DNA from: Bacteroidetes bacterium OLB12
Lineage (GTDB): Bacteria > Bacteroidota > Bacteroidia > Cytophagales > Cyclobacteriaceae
NCBI GenBank assembly: GCA_001567185.1
Contig: LNFR01000005.1
Location: 1-38,925 of the forward strand
Direction: 5' to 3'
DNA: 38,925 nt
Of the stretch, positions 1 through 8,730 are shown in pieces (the first letter of the stretch is position 1; every line of letters begins with the position of its first letter). Both the position numbers and the translations under genes were made by a program. The notes beneath the pieces are model-generated. The model saw nothing but the letters and a program-made list of their open reading frames with translations. It searched no databases and was not told where the DNA came from.

Positions 1-681
1 GGTCAACCAATAGGTACATTTTATGGTTACAAGACGAATGGAATTATTCAATTAGGCGAAAACCTGGCAACCATACCCCGGTTCTCAGACTATGCACCCA
101 CGTATGGTGATAGAAAGTATGTTGATAAAACAAATGACGGAGTTTTGAATGAAGACGATATGTTTGTGTTGGGTAATGCCAATCCTGATTTCTCGTTTGG
201 ATTAAATAACACCCTAACGTATCGAAAGTTTGCACTTAGCTTTTTTATACAAGGTGTCTATGGTAATGAAATAGTAAATTTTAATAAGTTCTCGCTCGAG
301 AGTTTTGATGGAAACCAAAATAATTCAACCGCAGCATTAGAACGCTGGACACCAGAAAACCCTACCAACAAATATCCACGGGCAACAGTAGCGCCACGGG
401 TTAATACAATGTCCGATCACCAGGTGGAAGATGGTTCTTACTTGCGTGTGAAGGATATTACGTTTTCATATGAGTTGGCAAATCTCATGTCTAAGCTCAA
501 TGTTAACGTAAAATCGTTTAGCTTTTTTGTAAGTGGAAAAAACCTGATAACGCTTACAAACTATACCGGGTACGATCCGGAAGTAAACCGCTTTATAAAA
601 AACCCCAGAAGTTTTGGGGCTGATTACGGCACGTACCCAACTACAAAAATATTTTCAACCGGACTTAATATTACTTTCTGA
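1..681 (+). CDS. SusC-like TonB-dependent outer-membrane transporter, C-terminal end (partial)
   Basis: This is the last 226 residues of a SusC/RagA-family TonB-dependent receptor. The reading frame is open from base 1, so the gene begins outside the window. SusC proteins form a 22-stranded outer-membrane barrel that imports oligosaccharides delivered by SusD. The visible part starts with a GQPIGTFYGYKTNGI segment, then the family-typical DxNxDG-like turn (DKTNDGVLNEDD) and GNANPDFSFGLNNTLTYRKF, followed by YTGYDPEV and a terminal aromatic residue (last residues NITF), as expected for insertion by the BAM machinery. The TonB box, plug and first barrel strands are missing. Its stop overlaps the SusD start by one base (TGATG), a typical coupled SusC-SusD arrangement. 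The family call is firm; the substrate can only be guessed from the neighbours, which point to an alpha-mannoside. Confidence 0.95.
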   Translation, partial: GQPIGTFYGYKTNGIIQLGENLATIPRFSDYAPTYGDRKYVDKTNDGVLNEDDMFVLGNANPDFSFGLNNTLTYRKFALSFFIQGVYGNEIVNFNKFSLESFDGNQNNSTAALERWTPENPTNKYPRATVAPRVNTMSDHQVEDGSYLRVKDITFSYELANLMSKLNVNVKSFSFFVSGKNLITLTNYTGYDPEVNRFIKNPRSFGADYGTYPTTKIFSTGLNITF

Positions 682-2176
682 TGAAAAGGATATTTAACTA
701 CTATATAGCAACAGTACTTTTATCGGTTAGTGTTGCCGCTTGTAACTTTCTGGATGAAGTGCCGGAATCAGTTATTAACTCGGCTACGTTTTATAAAACG
801 GAAAGTGATGCGGTTGCTGCAACCAATGCTATTTATGATTATCTGACCGTTGGTACGGAAGGAATTTTTGAACGTGGCTTTGGTGGAGTATTTTTCAACG
901 ACTACTGGGTTTTTAAAGATGTGCTCTCCGACAAATTGTACCGAAACGATTGTATCACAGGAATATCGTACACTCAATGAATTCAGCTTTACTGCTGAGA
1001 ACGAACGGATTGAACTTTATTGGCAGGATATTTATCAAAACGACTAATGCAGCCAATGTAGTTATTGACCGCGTTCCGTTAATTGACATGAACGTAATGA
1101 AGCGTGATCACCTGGTAGCGGAAGCAAAGTTCATTCGTGCCATGATGTATTTTGAAGCAGTTCGTCTCTTTGGCGATGTACCTCTAATATTGCATGAGAC
1201 AGTTGACTTAAAAGATGCATTTGTTGCCAGATCACCAAAAGCGGATGTGTACCAGGCTATTATTGAAGATCTGGAGTGGTCGCGCGATCATCTAAGCAGC
1301 ACCTACCGGGTGGGTTTGGGAAGAGCAACACCCATGGCATGCACTGCATTGTTGTCAAAAGTTTACCTGGAGATGGGTGAATATCAACTATCGGCCGATC
1401 AGGCAGCCATTGTAATTAATTCCAATCAGCATCCACTCTTTCCGGATTTTGCAGATTTGTTTAAACTGGAAAATGCGAACTCGGGTGAGATCATCTTTGC
1501 AGTAAATTATAGCGGCACCCTGAGCCAGGGCTTTAAACCCAATCAATACCATGTTCGCCTGCTTCCACCTAATCTTCACAAAAATGGAGAAGGACCCAAG
1601 AATGCCTTTGGATGGGAGGTACCTACCGATGATTTGTATAACAGCTTTGATCCGCTGGACAGGCGCAAAGACGTTACGTTTATAACTTCCTTTACCTACT
1701 CGAATAATACTACGGTTACGTTTAACCCACATATTAGTAAGTTTTGGGATCGGGCAAATGAACCACTCGGTAACAACACAAATATGGATGTAATTTATCT
1801 GCGCACAGCAGATATTATGCTGGTGTATGCGGAAGCCTTAAATGAAATTGGCAATGGCCCAAATGCCACAGCCTATCAAATGATTAATGAGGTGCGCAAA
1901 AGGGCACGCTTTAATGGAACTATTGAACAACCCATTCTTCCGGATTTGTCTGGACTTTCCTATCAGCAATTTAAAGATGCCATTCTTCAGGAAAGAAGAT
2001 GGGAGTTGGTGATGGAAGGAGATCGCTATCACGACCTGGTTCGGATGGGAAAACTGGTTGAAAAGGTAACACTTGCCAAGCCATTCGCCACTCCGCAATC
2101 ATTTCATAATCTGTTGCCGATACCTCAACGAGAAAGAAACCTGAATACGAAGCTCACGCAAAACCCATCTTATTAA
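681..2176 (+). CDS. SusD/RagB-like nutrient-binding outer-membrane lipoprotein (two frameshifts)
   Basis: SusD proteins sit as a lid on the SusC barrel and bind glycans at the cell surface. The N-terminus is a lipoprotein signal ending in VAAC with the lipidated Cys at residue 21, followed by NFLDEVPES. TPR-like helices carry EAKFIRAMMYFEAVRLFGDVPL, and the C-terminus has ADIMLVYAEALNEIG and the SusD RagB-type end (ILQERRWELVMEGDRYHDLVR, LLPIPQRE). The frame changes twice: codons run in one frame to about 935, in a second from about 936 to 1037, and in a third to the stop. Removing one A from AAA at 933-935 and one A from AAAA at 1037-1040 gives one continuous protein of about 498 residues. 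Between the two sites the middle frame encodes conserved SusD-like sequence, so the gene is not decayed. It is probably a sequencing artefact, though true inactivation is not excluded. Confidence 0.93.
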
Positions 2177-2190
2177 TTTTTTTATTCTAA

Positions 2191-3927
2191 ATGTCTTTTA
2201 ACAAATTTCCATCTGTTAAGGTTACTACTGCTACTCCCTGCTTGGTTGGCTGGGCAGAAATTAACCAGGAGTTTTCAAATCAAATTCGTTCCAGAAAGAT
2301 TAACACGGTAGTTATAGAATGCTACCAGGGAGTTTACATCGAAAAGCTAAAAAACACGATTGCAGCGAGTTTTGCGGAAGCAGAAATCATTGATGCAGCA
2401 GTAGCATGGAAGGAAGAAGCGGGGATCCGAGCACTCACGCATGCCAGCGTTACGGATGACCGGATTTTTGGGTTCATGACGAACCTCAATTTATCCGACT
2501 TGTTTGATGCATCAAAGGTTCAACAAATAAAAGAATCGCTACTTACGGTCAATAAACTTACGTTTGTGATTGGCACGGGCGCTTCTTTACTTGTTTCAAA
2601 TCCAGGCCTGGTTATTTATGCTGACATGGCCCGTTGGGAAATTCAACTTCGCATGCGGAGAAAGGAAGTAGCCAATGTGGGCTTGTCTAACTTTACCGAT
2701 TCCTTTGAGACGCAATACAAGCGTGGCTTTTTCCTGGACTGGCGCTTATGCGATAATTTGAAGAAGCAGTTGTTGCCGCGGTGTCATTATATTCTGGATA
2801 CCAACAACTGGAACGAACCCAAGTTGATTACTTATGACATGCTGAACGCAGGCCTTACGCAAACCGTTCAACAGCCGTTTAGCGTAGTGCCCTTTTTTGA
2901 TCCGGGCCCCTGGGGTGGCCAATGGATGAAAGAGAAGTTTAATCTGGATAAATCAACTTCAAATTTTGCCTGGTGTTTTAATTGTGTTCCGGAAGAAAAC
3001 AGCCTGCTACTTGATTTTAATGGTATTAAGTTTGAAACACCTTCTATTAACCTGGTTCTTTTTAAGCCATTGGAGTTGCTCGGTAAAAAAAATCAAGAGC
3101 AATTTGGTGATGAATTCCCGATTCGATTTGATTTTCTGGATACGATAGAGGGGGGCAACCTGAGTTTGCAGGTGCATCCTTTACCAGATTATATCAAAAA
3201 ACACTTTGGGATGAAATACACCCAGGACGAGAGTTATTACATCCTGGATGCAACAGAGGATGCCCTTGTCTATTTGGGGCTGAAAGAAAATGTGAATGGA
3301 AACGAGATGATTGAAGACTTAAGAAAAGCTCAATCTGATGGAAGTACATTTGATGCCGATAAATATGCGCAACGTTGGCCAGCAAAGAAGCACGATCACT
3401 TTTTAATCCCCGCGGGCACCGTTCACTGCTCTGCTGCAGGATGCATGGTACTGGAGATAAGTGCAACTCCCTATATATTCACATTTAAGTTGTGGGATTG
3501 GGGGCGTCTTGGGTTGGATGGAAAACCACGACCCATCAATATCGAACATGGTGCTAACGTGATACAATGGGACAGGCAACCTGCGTGGACTAAGCAAAAT
3601 TTGATTAATAGATTTGAAGCGGTATCAGGCGGTGCGGGTTGGAAAGAAGAGAAGACGGGTTTGCACGAGTTGGAATTTATAGAAACACGAAGATACCGGC
3701 AAACCGAAAAAGTTACGCACCACACAAATGGTGATGTAAACGTGTTGATGATTGTTGATGGCAAGCAGGCAGTGGTGGAGTGCCCTCATAACACCTTTGA
3801 AGCCTTTGTTGTTAACTATGCAGAAGCTTTTGTAATTCCGGCACAGATAAAGGAGTACACCATTCGTCCATACGGGCCCAGCCAGGGTGAAGAAATAGTT
3901 GTGATTAAAGCATTTGTAAGACATTAA
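2191..3927 (+). CDS. manA: Class I mannose-6-phosphate isomerase with kinase-like N-terminal domain
   Basis: Predicted to interconvert mannose-6-phosphate and fructose-6-phosphate in the cytoplasm. Residues from about 235 to 578 are a zinc-dependent type I phosphomannose isomerase cupin: LSLQVHP gives Q327 and H329, QDESYYIL gives E347, and IPAGTVHC gives H412, the expected four metal ligands. The 578 residues exceed the usual 300-420. The extra residues 1-225 look like a P-loop kinase fold of the uridine-kinase type (VIGTGASLL, LVIYADMARWEIQLRMRR, QYKRGFFLDWRLCDNLKK), but no intact Walker A glycine-lysine motif is visible around residues 41-53, so that part is probably not an active kinase. 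The start is 14 bases after the susD stop and the end 5 bases before the symporter start, indicating one operon. The isomerase call is strong; the role of the front domain is unknown. Confidence 0.9.
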   Translation: MSFNKFPSVKVTTATPCLVGWAEINQEFSNQIRSRKINTVVIECYQGVYIEKLKNTIAASFAEAEIIDAAVAWKEEAGIRALTHASVTDDRIFGFMTNLNLSDLFDASKVQQIKESLLTVNKLTFVIGTGASLLVSNPGLVIYADMARWEIQLRMRRKEVANVGLSNFTDSFETQYKRGFFLDWRLCDNLKKQLLPRCHYILDTNNWNEPKLITYDMLNAGLTQTVQQPFSVVPFFDPGPWGGQWMKEKFNLDKSTSNFAWCFNCVPEENSLLLDFNGIKFETPSINLVLFKPLELLGKKNQEQFGDEFPIRFDFLDTIEGGNLSLQVHPLPDYIKKHFGMKYTQDESYYILDATEDALVYLGLKENVNGNEMIEDLRKAQSDGSTFDADKYAQRWPAKKHDHFLIPAGTVHCSAAGCMVLEISATPYIFTFKLWDWGRLGLDGKPRPINIEHGANVIQWDRQPAWTKQNLINRFEAVSGGAGWKEEKTGLHELEFIETRRYRQTEKVTHHTNGDVNVLMIVDGKQAVVECPHNTFEAFVVNYAEAFVIPAQIKEYTIRPYGPSQGEEIVVIKAFVRH

Positions 3928-3932
3928 AGAAT

Positions 3933-5291
3933 ATGGCAACCGATACCACAAAATTGAAATATGTATATTTTATATCCAGTATTGCTGCCATGGGTGGCTT
4001 GTTGTTTGGATATGACACGGCCGTTATTGCGGGTGCAATAGGTTTTTTAGAAACAAAGTTTCAGCTTACACCTGCCATGACGGGCTGGGCTGCATCAAGC
4101 GCCATTTGGGGTTGTGTTGTGGGTGCCATGATGGCGGGATACCTAAGCGATAAGTTTGGCAGAAAGAAAACTCTGATTCTTACCGCCATTATGTTCGCAA
4201 TATCTTCCATTGGGGCAGCAATACCAACTAACCTTTCGCAGTTTGTAGCGGCCCGTTTAATTGGCGGGTTAGGAATTGGCGCAGCTTCTATGCTTTCGCC
4301 CATGTATATTTCCGAAATGTCGCCAGCTGATAAACGCGGTATGTTGGTAACCTTGTATCAATTGGCGATTGTATTGGGCATTAACCTCATCTATTTTATT
4401 AATCTTTTGATTGCGGGCTCGGGTACGGAGCAATGGAATATTGATATGGGCTGGCGATACATGCTTGGGTCAGGAACAATTCCTGCGGTGCTGTTCTTAA
4501 TTGCTTTGGTATTAGTTCCTGAAAGTCCGCGCTGGCTTGCAAGTAAAGGCAAAGATGATGAGGCGATTAAAATTCTTGAGAAGTTAAACAGCAAGGATCA
4601 GGCTGCATCGCTAATGACGGAGATTAAATCATCATTAACGGAAGAGAAGGGAACCATTCGGGAATTGTTTGCTCCGGGCTTACGCACGGCTCTGATTATT
4701 GGAATGTTTCTCGCGTTATTTAGCCAGATAACAGGTATAAATGCAATTATTTATTATGCACCTGAGATATTCAAAAGTGTAGGATTTGGAACAGACTCTG
4801 CGATGCTCCAAACCGTAATTATTGGAATTACAAATACCGTTTTCACTTTTGTTGCAATTAAGTTTATTGATCAGGCGGGCAGAAGGAAATTGCTGCTATG
4901 GGGCGTATCCGGAATGCTTGTGTGTTTAGTGGGTGTGGGTACAGTTTTTCACTTTCAGCTTAGCAACGGTCCGCTATTGTTGATTTTTATACTTGGTTTT
5001 ATAGCCAGCTTTGCCTGCTCGCTGGGGCCTATACCCTGGGTAATTATTTCTGAAATCTTTCCAACCAAAACAAGGGGTGTTGCCATGTCCTTTGCTACCC
5101 TCACACTCTGGATTGGTGTTGTGTTGATTACCCAGCTTACCCCCATATTGCTGAGTAAGGCTGGTGGTGCTATCACTTTCTGGATTTTCGCAGCCAATTC
5201 CGTCATGCTTGTTTTGTTTACATACAAGATGATTCCTGAAACAAAAGGAAAGACACTTGAGGAAATTGAGAAGCTTTGGATAAAACATTAA
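3933..5291 (+). CDS. Sugar porter family MFS transporter (sugar:H+ symporter)
   Basis: An inner-membrane sugar:H+ symporter of the MFS sugar porter family (XylE/GalP/GlcP-like), 452 residues and about 12 membrane helices. Diagnostic motifs are all present: GGLLFGYDTAVIAGA in helix 1, DKFGRKK in the loop after helix 2, PESPRWL at the end of helix 6, QITGINAIIYYAPEIF in helix 7, DQAGRRK in the loop after helix 8, and PETKGKTLEEIE at the C-terminus. It lies between the mannose-6-phosphate isomerase (5 bases upstream) and the ROK kinase (14 bases downstream), so it most likely brings free mannose, or another hexose released by the glycosidases, into the cytoplasm. The family is certain; the substrate is inferred from context only. 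Confidence 0.95.
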   Translation: MATDTTKLKYVYFISSIAAMGGLLFGYDTAVIAGAIGFLETKFQLTPAMTGWAASSAIWGCVVGAMMAGYLSDKFGRKKTLILTAIMFAISSIGAAIPTNLSQFVAARLIGGLGIGAASMLSPMYISEMSPADKRGMLVTLYQLAIVLGINLIYFINLLIAGSGTEQWNIDMGWRYMLGSGTIPAVLFLIALVLVPESPRWLASKGKDDEAIKILEKLNSKDQAASLMTEIKSSLTEEKGTIRELFAPGLRTALIIGMFLALFSQITGINAIIYYAPEIFKSVGFGTDSAMLQTVIIGITNTVFTFVAIKFIDQAGRRKLLLWGVSGMLVCLVGVGTVFHFQLSNGPLLLIFILGFIASFACSLGPIPWVIISEIFPTKTRGVAMSFATLTLWIGVVLITQLTPILLSKAGGAITFWIFAANSVMLVLFTYKMIPETKGKTLEEIEKLWIKH

Positions 5292-5305
5292 TAAACCGGT
5301 AAGCT

Positions 5306-6397
5306 ATGCCTCCCCATCTTCCTACCGTTTTAACACTCGATGCAGGAGGAACAAACTTTGTGTTTTCTGCTATACGCGATTTTAAGCAAATCGTAGAACC
5401 GGTTACGTTGCCGGCAGAGCCCAATGATCTGGAAAAATGTATTGCAACGATTATCCATGGGTTCGATCAGATATCAGAAAAAGTTAGCCCTGTGGATGCT
5501 ATCAGTTTTGCGTTTCCAGGACCAGCCAATTATGAGCTCGGCATTATAGAGAACTTACCCAACTTCAAAGCATTTAATGGCAGCGTTCCGCTTGGGCCCA
5601 TTTTACAGAACCGGTTTGAAGTGCCTGTTTATATTAATAATGACGGTGACCTGTTTGCTTCCGGGGTTGCGCGAATAGTATTGCCCGAACTAAATTCTCG
5701 CTTGCGTACAGCCGGCAGCAAAAAGCAATTTTATAATCTGATAGGGTTAACACTCGGAACTGGTTTTGGTTGTGGTATTGTAATTAATGGCCAATTGCTT
5801 ACTGGCGACAACTCCAACGCAGCCGGAATCCATAACACACTTAATTATAGCAATTCCAAATGGAATGCAGAGGAAAGTGTTAGTACACGCGCCATTCAAC
5901 GGGTTTATGCCGAGCGCGCAGGTTTGTCTTTTGACGCACGGCTAATGCCTAAAGAAATATACCAAATCGCTAAAGGCCATAAAGAAGGTAATGTCGGTGC
6001 CGCTCTTCAGGCTTTTTTTGAATATGGAAAAGGGCTTGGAAATTCTATTTCGAACATCCTAACTCTTGTTGACGGCCTGGTTGTGCTGGGTGGCGGTCTT
6101 TCGGCAAGTTGGGATTTGTTTTCGCCTTCTATGTTTAACGAAATACACAGAAAGTACGAAAATTTTAAAGGAGAAAATATGGATCGTCTTTCTGTAAAAG
6201 TGTTCAACCTGGAAGACCCAACTGTATTTAATCAGTTTGCACAGGGAGAAATAAAGCAAGTAGCTATTTCAGGAACGGATAAGACAATTGAATACGATGC
6301 CATGCCGCGCACCGGCATAGCACTATCAAAGATTGACGCCAGCCTGATGACCTCTCTGGGAGCTTATGCATTTGTACTGCAAAAATCAGATAAATAA
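5306..6397 (+). CDS. ROK family sugar kinase, putative mannokinase or other hexokinase
   Basis: A 363-residue ROK-family kinase (actin-like ATPase fold) that should phosphorylate an imported hexose in the cytoplasm. The phosphate-binding motif LDAGGTN is at residues 11-17, the catalytic aspartate lies in NNDGD (D113), GTGFG at about 151-155 is the second ATP-binding loop, and VVLGGGLSASWDLF is the adenosine motif. The usual ROK zinc site (GH followed by a CxCGxxGCxE cluster) is absent; the equivalent stretch is AAGIHNTLNYSNSKWNAEES. The protein is longer than the usual 290-320 residues. Placement between a hexose symporter and glycosidases, in the same operon as a mannose-6-phosphate isomerase, makes mannokinase the simplest guess, but glucose or fructose are possible. 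No DNA-binding helix-turn-helix is present, so it is not a ROK repressor. Confidence 0.88.
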   Translation: MPPHLPTVLTLDAGGTNFVFSAIRDFKQIVEPVTLPAEPNDLEKCIATIIHGFDQISEKVSPVDAISFAFPGPANYELGIIENLPNFKAFNGSVPLGPILQNRFEVPVYINNDGDLFASGVARIVLPELNSRLRTAGSKKQFYNLIGLTLGTGFGCGIVINGQLLTGDNSNAAGIHNTLNYSNSKWNAEESVSTRAIQRVYAERAGLSFDARLMPKEIYQIAKGHKEGNVGAALQAFFEYGKGLGNSISNILTLVDGLVVLGGGLSASWDLFSPSMFNEIHRKYENFKGENMDRLSVKVFNLEDPTVFNQFAQGEIKQVAISGTDKTIEYDAMPRTGIALSKIDASLMTSLGAYAFVLQKSDK

Positions 6398-6401
6398 TAT
6401 A

Positions 6402-8713
6402 ATGATAAGACTATCACTTTTTTTGTCTTGTGCTTTCAGGATTAGTCGCCTGTAAAAAAGATAGCGACCCGACTACTTTTATCCCAACACTGGAAACGCT
6501 ATCGGGTAATTGGGTATCTACAGATACGGTGGATATGGAACCCTCTATTCGGAATTTCAGAGCACAGGCATTAACCAACAAAGACCTGACATCGATAAGT
6601 TGGTTCGCATCAGCCCCGTATGCCGGAGGATACCATACAGGAACAATGCGTGTAAATGGAACAACACCTTTGCTTACTCATTTCAGATGGCAACCCTTTC
6701 AGGCTTTGAGAAAATCAATTTCAGAAAACATGGAGATAAACAGTGCTACCCGAATGGTAGTAGATCAAAATGTTATTCTTTGGGAAGTGGAAATAAAGAA
6801 TCTTAATAAAAGTAAAACCGACTTTACCGTTGAAATAGATCATATCGGATTCATTAGTAAGTATGATAGCCAGGAGTGGCAATGGTGGTATCCGTATCCA
6901 ACCCTGGCAGGCCAGGTAACTAAACGTGACGATGTTATTGAAAACATGCGAGACCATATTGGTACCCATGTTACCAGTATTGATCAGGAGGTAGAAGAAT
7001 TGGTGAATGGAAGGCCAACAAAAACGTTGAAAAGAGCTGTCTGGCCTTCTGATGCGGAGGTGTTAAACAGTGAAAAGTATTCCTGTGAACAAAACGCGAA
7101 TCTACTCCTCATTTCTGATTCTGAAACAGCTGCGATTACCGGGTTCAACATCCTCACTTCGCCAGATGCGATCGAGAAGCACCACGCGGGGGGTACATCG
7201 TCCTGGAAATTTTCCCTGGCACAAAACGAAACAAAAGTAATCCGGTTTGCTTTGGCCTGGGGAGATGATGCATCGCAGATCAATGCTAGCCTGCGCGAAG
7301 TTGAGAAGTCATTTGACGTGGTTTGGGCAAGTATTGAATCGGAATGGGAGCGTAGATGGTATGAAATTTTCAAGCCCGACAATCAAATTCTATCGGGTAC
7401 CTTTCCTATTCTTGAAACGAGTGATGCGGTTGCAAGTAAAGTTTACTATACCGGCCCGTTAACCATGCTTTACTTAATGAACACCAACCTGCCACAACAC
7501 AAAAAAAGTATTCTTAACCGGTGGGCCCAGGTGGGGTGCGTCTATTACGTTCTTCTGGGATATTACCGAATGGGCTACCCTTTGGGCTGTGGTCGATCCT
7601 GAAATGATGAAGGAACATCTTACCTCCTGGATTGGAATTGATCCCAGCAAACATTTTGGCCAGGATAATTACAACGGGAAAGGTGTAGGCAATGGATATT
7701 CCGCCAATTACTGGGCCTTGTTTCAAATGATGCGCGCCTACCTTACTGTTTCTGGCGATACTGATTTTTTAAAACAACCAGTTGAAGGCAAAACGGTATT
7801 GCAACACCTGGAACAGTATGCGCTTAACTGGAAGAATATTTCAATCTACGATCAATCAAAACAAATGGACGATGTGTACCGGCTTGCGGATTTTGGTGAC
7901 GATGAGTGGAATTTATTGGAGTGCGTGCCCACCTACAAACACATTGTACCTTCTTTTAATGCAGGATATATCTGGATGATGCGTGAAACGGCTGCATTTT
8001 ATAAGCGTGATGGTAACCTGACCCGCTCACAGGAATTGATGGAGGAAGCAGATAAATTAACGGTTGAACTTTTGAAATTGTATGCCGGCAATGGTGTTTG
8101 GAACAGCCTGTATCCCGATGGAAGCAAGATAGAAGTGCGCCACAGCCTTGACTTTATGTTTTTGGGTCGCTACCTCCCTGCGGATATCCCCACCCAAATC
8201 AAAAAGGAAATGATGGATTTTGTGTATCGCGAATTGATTACGGATAATTGGATGCGGGCACAATCACTTTCTGATATTGCAGCCAAAGATTCTGATCGGC
8301 CCGATCATGGCCCGTTAGGTGCATTTGATGGATGGCCTGCGGGTACAATGGATGCGCTTACACAACTTGGGTATCCTCAAAAAGCTTTGGATTTTTATCA
8401 TGCAATTGAGCCAGTTACGAATGAGGGGATTTGGGCACAGGCTCATGAACTATGGGGAGATGATAAGCTAAAAAAGAATGCAAAAGTGCGCATTGCAAAG
8501 AGAGGCTGGCATAACCGCGAGTCTTCTGCAGGCATCGCCATGTCGCAGGTAATGCTTAAAGATTTTTTTGGCTTTTACCCATCGGTGGATGGAACCGTAC
8601 TTAAACAAAATGAGGGTTGGCATTTTAATGGTAAACTGCACCATGTAAAATATCAAGGAAAGTATTACATACTGGATGCTACAGAAGGAATGACCAAGAT
8701 GATTGAAGAATAG
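6402..8713 (+). CDS. Lipoprotein, putative six-hairpin glycoside hydrolase (two frameshifts)
   Basis: A large exported protein resembling (alpha/alpha)6 six-hairpin glycosidases, with a beta-sandwich-like N-terminal third. The ATG at 6402 runs into a stop unless one T is removed from the seven-T run at 6418-6424; the repaired N-terminus is a lipoprotein signal ending LSGLVAC. A second break at the seven-A run 7501-7507 is repaired by removing one A, giving VFLTGGPRWGASITFFWDITEW across the junction. The repaired product is about 770 residues. Helical-barrel features include YWALFQMMRAYL, SFNAGYIWMMRETAAFY, RHSLDFMFLGRYL, a GPLGAFDGWPAGTMD segment and WHNRESSAGIAMSQ. I cannot assign a CAZy family; GH63-like or another clan with this fold is possible. 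It is 17 bases before the GH92 gene and likely acts on the same glycan. Confidence 0.75.
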
Positions 8714-8730
8714 TCGATATATAAAAAGAT

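Noticed and set aside
1037-1047. Programmed frameshift in susD
   Set aside because: No slippery heptamer with downstream structure is visible, and similar breaks occur in unrelated genes, so a technical cause is simpler.
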